Shown piece by piece: positions 57,050 through 64,000 of a stretch of DNA of 64,000 bases (position 1 is its first letter; each line of letters opens with the position of its first letter). The notes below the pieces were generated by a model, which was given only the letters and a program-made list of their open reading frames with translations, did not search any database and was not told the DNA's origin. The DNA is from Voacanga thouarsii (lineage: Eukaryota > Streptophyta > Magnoliopsida > Gentianales > Apocynaceae): positions 2,299,001-2,363,000 of the forward strand of contig JANUWF010001481.1 in the NCBI GenBank assembly GCA_026120185.1, read 5' to 3'. The position numbers were made by a program, and so were the translations under genes.

Positions 57050-57112
57050 GTTAGTATGGTTAAGTGGCTAAAGCTTTCTGATTCAATCTCTAAGGTCTTG
57101 AGTTCAAATCTC
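57050..57112 (+). other. tRNA-like segment in LTR D (A-box and B-box)
   Basis: TGGTTAAGTGG (57057-57067) and GAGTTCAAATCT (57100-57111), about 32 bases apart. About 80 bases match the minus-strand segment 9141-9199 of LTR A. No acceptor stem; not a functional tRNA. Confidence 0.5.
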
Positions 57113-57345
57113 ATCACCTAAGTTTTATTCATAATTATCTTAACCAATGTTTGAAATTTTCTTTTTCTTACATTCCTTAAAGTTAGGAATGTTGTCTTAG
57201 AGAAAACACAATGGTAATATTTTAACCATGTGATCGTATCCTAAAAGAAATTCTAGAAGAATTTTTGTCTCCATTATTTTTGCAAGTCTTGTCCTAACCT
57301 CTTTAAATTTAAACTACTCATATTGCTTTAATTCATTTTTATATC

Positions 57346-57352
57346 TATAAAA
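57346..57352 (+). promoter_or_regulatory. TATA-like box of LTR D
   Basis: TATAAAA within ATATCTATAAAAGTC, about 540 bases into the LTR. Confidence 0.35.
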
Positions 57353-58732
57353 GTCTTGGATAATTCCTTGCTTGGAATTTCAAAAATTCCAGCTCTTGTG
57401 GGATAGGAGGTTGGCTGAAATTGTGGAGGAGAAATAGAAAGAAGTTCTTAGTTAAATCACCACAGTTATTCCTCCAAGAACTTCATTGTCTTGTTGTTCT
57501 TGTTTTGGTTAAAATTTAAAAAATTTTCCAGATTTTCTTCATGGCTGATTTTCGAAATTTGCAGCTACCTTTCTCTATCTAATTCTTAAAAAGAACCAAC
57601 CATCTTCTGTGAAGATGAAAGCTGAAACACTTTGGAATTTCGAGGCCTTACAAGCTACACCAAACCAGAATTTTTTTCTAGCAAATAACTAAGCTTTGGA
57701 CATGAACATTTAGCCATTCATTTGTGCACAAGAACACCTAAAACTTTCTTCTTTCTTCTTCAAGATGATGACTGGAATACCACCATTAATACACCTTCAA
57801 ACATCCCTAAATTCCAGTTGCAAAACCATTCCAAAGAAGACCAAAAATTCTGCACAAAACCATTTCAAATCCTAAGAGTTCTTTAGCTTCAATTCCAGAA
57901 TTTTTTTCCTAGCTTTGGCCATTCAATGCTTAGGCCAAATTTCTTTATCAAACTTCATCAAGTTTCAGCCATAATGCAGCCATGGATAGAACCCCTTGGC
58001 TTCTCCATCTACCTTGATCATTAGGACTCTATTAACATACCTTAAAACACTCCTATCTTTACTCCATTCAAAATTATTCAAACATCAAATTAAATTCCAG
58101 ATTTTTGTTTCATTAAACACTCATCTAGCTAGATAATAAAACCAAAATATTCTATGCTACATCATAGCCATTTTCGGCCAGCCCAAAGCTGAAACAACTC
58201 TCCATTCCATGATCAAACGACAGCTAGTTTAGCCATACACCATTGAAGAACCAAAAACCTTCCAAGAGCAAACACCGTTGCCCAATCCTATACCTCAAAC
58301 ATCTCCACTTTTCTCTCAATTTAAATTTTAAAAAAGCTGAAACTCTCTCTCCCTTTCATGGATAACCAAAAGCCTCCCTAAGTTAGGCCATTCGGCCATC
58401 ATTCATTCACACACATACACGAAATTACTCTCTCTCTCAATTTCTCTCAAAAACACCAAGAACACAAAAAACATACACTAAACTTCTTCAACATTCAATC
58501 ACCTCTATTCATCCTAAATCACTCCAAGAATCTTCAAACCAACTAGAATTTGGTCCATACTCCCTTATAGGCCACTCCAAAACATCAAAAACACCAAAGT
58601 TGATCTTTCATTCAGATCAAACACACCTTTTTAGTCAAGAATAAGTAGAACATCAAGAAGGTAACTTTAAACACCTTGGACCTTCTTCATTTCATCATCA
58701 CCATTTCAATATCATCCTAATCTCTTTCTTTC

Positions 58733-58736
<4 letters not shown>

Positions 58737-58764
<28 letters not shown>
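58737..58764. repeat. (CT)n microsatellite in LTR D
   Basis: About 14 CT units followed by TTGGCCGAA. Confidence 0.95.
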
Positions 58765-58768
<4 letters not shown>

Positions 58769-60622
58769 CCGAACCTTGGATAGCCATTCTTGGACAAACT
58801 TCAACCAAGGAAGGACTCTCAAGGACCTCCATTAAGCAAGGCGATATCTTTATCTAATGTTAATCAAATCAAGTATTTATTTCTTGATCTTCTCTTTAAA
58901 TTCTCAAACTCAAGACTCTTAGATGATGGATTTGATAGGTTGATCGAATAATGTGGGGTTGAAGACATGTATGTAGGTGAAGGGAATGGATTTAAGACAT
59001 GAGAATTGGAATGAATATTGTGACTTATAGATTATGCTTTAGGATCATTATATGTTCATTATGATTAAGAGCTTTATGGATATTTTGATGTATAATAGTC
59101 ATTATATCACCATTGTTGATTATGCCTTTATGATGTTATTTTTCAATAAAACCATAAATAATATTATGGCTAGTAGAATATCACATTTGTTGTGATGTAT
59201 GTTAATACAAGCCTATTTTTGGATAAATCAACATGTTATCTATTGGATCCATGTGTGTATGAATATGTATATAAATTTTCTCTAGCATTTCACTATAGTC
59301 ATTAAAAATTATTATAAGAACTACTTTTATTATTTTTAGTATTATTCTTACTACCATTATTACTATTATTTAATTTAATTGACTAATTTGGTGAACACAA
59401 ATATTTTCGAAGCTAATAATTATTTAAAATATTGGTATTTTATTAGATAAATAAATACAATATTTTTATTAAACATTATTAGATATAAATAATAATATAT
59501 TAGAATTAATTAATATCAAATGTCTTTTATATTCATATTATTATTAGTTAGCCTTACTAAAACTTTGTTTACACTCTTAAATATTATTTATATGAGAATA
59601 ATTTATTTATTATTAATTTTATTTGTTAATTGTTATTAAAATTAATTATAATCTATTATTAATATTACTTGTTATTTGTAATAATATTTTTTATTTTTTA
59701 TTACCAATATTATTTAGGATTTATTATTAATAGTACTCATTATTTATTACTAATTTTATTTATTAATAGTACTCATTATTTATTATTTGTTAATAAATAG
59801 TTAATATTATAATTTATAATTTATTATTTATTATTTATAATGCCTATTTATTTTAACTTGTCAAATTAATCTTATTCTATAAAATACCTTATCAACTATT
59901 GTTAAAGCTTAAGACATTGTTGTCAAAACTAGATGTTGTTGTATCTAGTTGAGCTTAAGCATGTTAGGCTAGGAATTATTTATTTAAAGCAAGTATTGCC
60001 TGGATGTTGGGACTTGTACCTTGTATTTACCCCAGGCAGGGTTCGGTTGCCTTAAACTATCTTGGAAGGCTATTGCATCAAGGTAAGACAAGAGATTAGG
60101 TAAGTCTTTGGATAAAGATATTTTTGAACAAATGCATTTCTGCAAGTCAAATGCACTGATTGTCGTGGAAGATGTACCTTGAGATGCAATTATGGACAAC
60201 ATATTCCTTCTTCTAAAATAAAATAATTTTTGTCAAGTAAACAATTCTCCGAGAAAAACAATAAATTTTCCTTAAATCAAATTTTAACTAAAGTTGTTTG
60301 AAAATCATAATTGCTACTTCAAAGAGAGCTCTTCATTGATTTTACATTTTCCAAGTGGAATAAACATAATATTGAGTGCTCAATAAGGGTAGACTACTAG
60401 AACTATTTTTTGAAGGGTTGGATAAGTCTCTCTGTAGGAGGCCACCTCTGAGGGGTGAACCCTACCTAGACAAGATGATAGTTGTTGTTAGTCAGGCCAG
60501 TTTGAGCTCGCAATCACAGTTCAGGTGGACTATTTATTTCTAGAGTGGACAATCGGTAAGTTTGGATGTAGAGATAAAAGAGTATCTCACCCGATGGGCC
60601 ATACACCCACCATGTATCAGCA

Positions 60623-60739
60623 TGCACAAAGTGTGGCATCCTGATCATTCTCTTGTTATGATGCACAAAGTGTGATATCCTAACCGTTCTCTTGACATGG
60701 TGCACAAAGTGTGGTGACATGTCCATTCGTGATCTATGG
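60623..60739 (+). repeat. Three 39-bp tandem repeats in LTR D
   Basis: TGCACAAAGTGTG begins at 60623, 60662 and 60701, exact 39-bp period. Between the copies are AT(C)CTGATCATTCTC and TCCTAACCGTTCTC. Homologous to the repeats in LTR C. Confidence 0.85.
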
Positions 60740-61234
60740 CTTCATAGTCAACTTTATTAGAATGGTTATTTCTTTTTAAGTTGAGCATTTTTACTTTACA
60801 AATGCTGATAAAACACCACTCAGTGTTCAAAGGTAAATTTATGGACTTGTAGACATTTTATTATGACTTGTTCAAAACTTGCATACATGAACTGTTTTTC
60901 CTGAAATACCATCAGTACACATAGGACTTATTGGAAAATATTTCTCACACCTTTTATATCATGTGTTCAGGCCGATCCTGCTTGCAAGGTCGATTTGCTT
61001 ATGCTGCCATAAGCCTAAAAGATTTATCCTGATGTATTTATTTGCTAGAAATTTTAGCTACTATCTATTTATTTCAAGACTTATAAAAGTATTGTTTTGG
61101 GATTATAATAAGTCCGTTATTAAGTTATTTCCTTCTATGTTTTCTATTACCTAGTTACAAAGACCCTTTGTCCTAAGGATGGGGCGACATCCCACCCCTT
61201 TTGGGGTATGTAGGTAGCGGGGTGTTACATGATG

Positions 61235-61660
61235 TGTTGAGCTTAATATACCTCAAGGAGTTGGATCTTTCAATGCTACATCATAAGAAACCTTTGGAGG
61301 ATGTTCACCACTCTCATACACTTCAACCCAATTTCAGAGAGGTAACTTGGTATTTGTAGATGTAGTGCAAAGTAAGGATTTCTTGATTCCATCTTTAAGA
61401 TCTACATTACTAGGTTCGGATAGGAGTTTTCATTGTAACAAATCTTCTGAAGGGATAGGTGGTGATTCCAATACTTATACACTTTTTAGACATAATTTAC
61501 ATCTTTGTGTTGAGAACTTGATTTGTATGTCTAAAAATGTGCTACAGATGGGGGGTCATGCATTTGCATTCATTGCAACTAATATTTTTCATGAAACCCT
61601 CCATTTTTCACAATCCTCTATTCTTTCTACATTCATCATGCCTACATTTTTCATTTAGCA
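61235..61660 (+). pseudogene. Element E coding remnant, right part
   Basis: The open frame 61347-61658 (103 codons) follows the LTR D insertion. The reading continues from the left part (LSLIYLKELDLSMLHHKK) with frame changes. It includes VFVDVVQSKDFLIPSLRST. No family recognised. Confidence 0.35.
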
Positions 61661-63200
61661 ATAATTTCTTTTACAAAGGTTTGATGAGGAAGCATGATGA
61701 GTGGAAAGAGTTTGTATCTTAGTTGTGTTTGGTTTTGTTAGGTGCTTTTATCCTAGTAATAAGGAGACTATGTCCCATCTTAAGTGTGGGGGAGTGAGTC
61801 TTGGTTTTTATTTGCTTTCTCAAGCTTTCTTGTAGTATTTTGCATTCTAGTGTCTTATGTGTGGTTTATTTTATTTTGATTATTATTTCCTTTGTGCTTT
61901 TATAATTGTGTTATTTTGCGGGTTTGAATAAATATTTCTTGAACAAGCTCTTTTATTCTTTTCCAAGTTTTAATCTTTAGTGGAAACTTTGTGCACTTGG
62001 AGAGTATTGCTTAACTTTATCCCTTCTTTTTTTTTTTTTTTTTTTTATCATTTTTGGTCTTTTTGGAGATGTTTTCATTATCATATTTTTGGCTATTGAG
62101 GACACTATCCAGTTTAAGTGTGGGGGGGGAGAGTTTAGCATTGAAGATATTTTCCATATATACATTTTGGCTGAACTTTGTGTGATTTTTTTCCAAATTT
62201 TTATGATTTTCATTGCTTTAGCAAGGTTGTAGTTATCTTTCTTACTTGGATATGAGTTTTGCCATTCACTGGGTGGATTTTTATTATGAAATAGTTTATT
62301 AGATGGGATATGTTAAGACTTAAGAATTTGGATTAATTTTGTCTATGCATTAGTGTTCGAGTGTTATTTGACTCATCTAGTTTGAATGTGAATAATGTGA
62401 TGAATGTGGAAAAAGTTGTTGGCTAACTTTTTTATGATGAACTTAAACTTTGCTTGCCTTTGAGTTGTGATAAAGAATGTGAGGAGAAAAAAATCTTTGA
62501 GTGGAAAGATTGTGGAAAACACTGATTATGAGTTGAAAAATAAAAAAAATGAGTTGATTGTTATTTCATCTTTGAAGGCGAGAAAATACTTTTTGCTTGA
62601 TTTTGGGGGCCAATATGGATAGTGAAGAGAAATTCACTTTCTTGAGGCTATTAATTAAAGCAAAAAATAAAAAAAAATAAAAAAAATAAAAAAAATAAAA
62701 AAGAAAATTGTTGAAAAAATGATGAGTGACAACTAAAAGAGGACCAATACAGTGCGTGAAGAGAAATCCATTCAATTAAGGCTATTAATTCCCTAAGTCA
62801 TTGAAAAAATTGAGAGAAGAATTAGAGTGTTTGCCTTGAATCATGACTTGAGTTGTGCAATATTTGGATTTTTAATGCTTGAGTTGGTAGGTAGCTTGAC
62901 TTGTATGATTCATGTTATCTACGTTTTTGCTTGAAGGGTGAAATAATTTTCTTAGACTAAAGTATAAACTTGCTTAATTTGACTTCTAGAGTTTTATTAT
63001 ATCTTATCAAGTGCTTGAATTTGCGATTATTTTCAAAGGGTTGAATGAATGGCAAAGTTATATCTAAGGTTTGAAGGAAAGTTATAAGCCTTGTTGTGAT
63101 CAAAATTTTGGAAGAATAAAAGCTTGTGTTTTCTTTTTATTTTCTTCTTGACTAAAGTGTTTTTCTTAAGGACAAGCAAATGTTCAAGTGTGGGGGAATA
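61660..63200 (+). other. Element E 3' non-coding region with three PPT-like tracts
   Basis: AAGTGTGGGGGAGTGAG (61782), AAGTGTGGGGGGGGAGAG (62115) and AAGTGTGGGGGAATA (63186, the PPT beside the 3' LTR). The first two follow TATGTCCCATCTT and GAGGACACTATCCAG; the last follows AAGGACAAGCAAA. An (A)n/(T)n low-complexity stretch lies at 62030-62048 and 62660-62705. Confidence 0.6.
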
Positions 63201-64000
63201 TGATAGGGGCTAAATTCATCACTAATTTTCTAATTATTTGAGATTAATTCGAGATACTTTGGATGTAATAACTAGACATATTCTTTCTTATATAACATTT
63301 TGTTTGTGGAAAGTGTTTTGGATGAATTTGTGTAGGAATTAGTAGATTTCAAGCAAAAAGTAAAAAATTCCAGACTTGACCTGGTGCTAGGTCAAGCTAA
63401 GCAATCCAACACTAGGTTTGCTCTGGAAAAATAGTGCAAAAACAGAGCAAACATTGAGGAGAAAACCATAATACACATGGCGCCAGGTTGGTCGAAGTGA
63501 CCAGGCACCAGGTCCATTCTATCTAGAGGCAGTTTTCTACATGGATTTGGTATCTTCCAAAGGATTTTGGTATTTTCTGAATTATACTATGACAAAACTT
63601 CTCAAGCCATGAATTTTGGTATCAATGGAGCTTATAAATACAAGAAAAACACAAGGGAAGAATGTGAATTGAAGGATCCAAGCTAGCTACTTATTATTCA
63701 AAGATAAATTTAACACTCAAATGAGCATTATTCAAAGGAGGTTTCCAAGAGAAGAAGAAGAGCTTGTCTATAAGTTCTATCTTTTATCCTTTGTTTACTT
63801 TTCTAAAACAATGATGTGCTTAATATTTTGATTGTAGTTGGATATTATTTTAGAGAATATGATATTAAGTTAATTAGGATTTTGATCAATCTATTGTTAT
63901 CTTTGGTATTTAATTACTTGTTATCATTGGTTATTGATGCATTTTCTTCTAATTAACTTGGGAAACGATGTTAGAAATTCATTGCATTGATTTCGTATTT
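63201..64000 (+). mobile_element. Element E 3' LTR, truncated by window end
   Basis: TGATAGGGGCTAAATTCATC onward, directly after a PPT. It matches the 5' LTR segments and continues past the window end. The copia composite is absent here, so the uninterrupted site at about 63632 (ATCAATGGAGC) shows the pre-insertion sequence. Confidence 0.88.

Larger units (their letters stand above)
56808..61229 (+). mobile_element. Solo LTR D, 4422 bp
   Basis: Starts TGTAAAATCCCACC and ends GCGGGGTGTTACA. Exact TGATG duplication (56803-56807 and 61230-61234). It contains a tRNA-like segment (57050-57112), TATA (57346-57352, TATAAAA), a (CT)n run (58737-58764), an AT-rich core (59300-59870), the YTCACCC block and three 39-bp repeats. 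Same superfamily as A, C and G. It is inserted in the coding remnant of E. Confidence 0.92.
50526..64000 (+). mobile_element. Element E: non-autonomous Athila-related element (runs off the window)
   Basis: 5' LTR 50526-50940 plus 55147-56145, PBS-like region, a short coding remnant, a long 3' non-coding region, PPT and 3' LTR from 63201. Without insertions the interior is only about 2.6 kb and contains no gag core, pol or env-like ORF. The LTRs start TGATAGGGG and end ACACATCA; they look like diverged relatives of H's LTRs. The 5' and 3' LTRs differ visibly (very roughly 15%), so this is an old insertion. Presumed left target duplication AAATT (50521-50525); the right copy is outside the window. 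Confidence 0.8.

Overview
This is plant nuclear DNA, almost certainly from a dicot. It is AT-rich and gene-poor, with one spliced nuclear gene (mitochondrial ribosomal protein mL43) beside a nest of LTR retrotransposons and decayed copies of a plant pararetrovirus (Caulimoviridae). I saw no operon, CRISPR array, rRNA or functional tRNA. The species cannot be named from the sequence alone.

Layout. (1) 1-9447: very long LTRs (over 3 kb) inserted into one another. LTR A (minus) is broken by LTR B (plus), and B is broken by solo LTR C (plus, 2430-5595, target-site duplication CGGTG). (2) 9448-11190: intergenic DNA with microsatellites and a 638-bp element bounded by inverted AGGGATGGCA termini. 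(3) About 11190-17100: the mL43 gene, with a probable 5'UTR intron of about 3.6 kb and three coding exons (15018-15097, 15248-15354, 16625-16797) encoding 119 residues with no defect. (4) 18060-19361 and 43004-45004: the two halves of a minus-strand pararetrovirus copy (P1), split by a 23.6-kb Athila-type Ty3/gypsy element (F, 19362-43003, TSD GCAAC). F carries solo LTR G in its 3' LTR (19971-24238, TSD GTTCA) and a second Athila-like element H in its integrase (27136-37423, TSD CTAGA). H in turn carries a solo copia-type LTR (31464-32913, TSD CTACA). (5) 45005-45084: a CACTA-type transposon end. (6) About 45088-48990: pararetrovirus copy P2 (plus). (7) About 49005-50525: copy P3 (minus). (8) 50526-64000: a pol-less Athila-related element (E) that runs off the window. 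Its 5' LTR holds a rearranged copia/Athila composite (50941-55146), and its interior holds solo LTR D (56808-61229, TSD TGATG).

How the parts relate. The mL43 gene looks like the only functional host gene. F keeps protease, reverse transcriptase, RNase H and integrase remnants but has lost the gag core and any env-like ORF. H keeps gag and an env-like ORF but has lost all of pol. E has neither. All coding sequence in the mobile elements and viral copies is broken by stops, so nothing there looks autonomous. The order of insertion can be read from the nesting and the target-site duplications: A before B before C; P1 before F, and F before both G and H; H before its copia LTR; P3 before E, and E before both D and the copia composite. 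The most unusual signals are an inverted array of pararetrovirus copies with a 23-bp-periodic promoter repeat, a tRNA-like box conserved near the start of the giant LTRs, and a polypurine-tract-like module that recurs inside three related elements.
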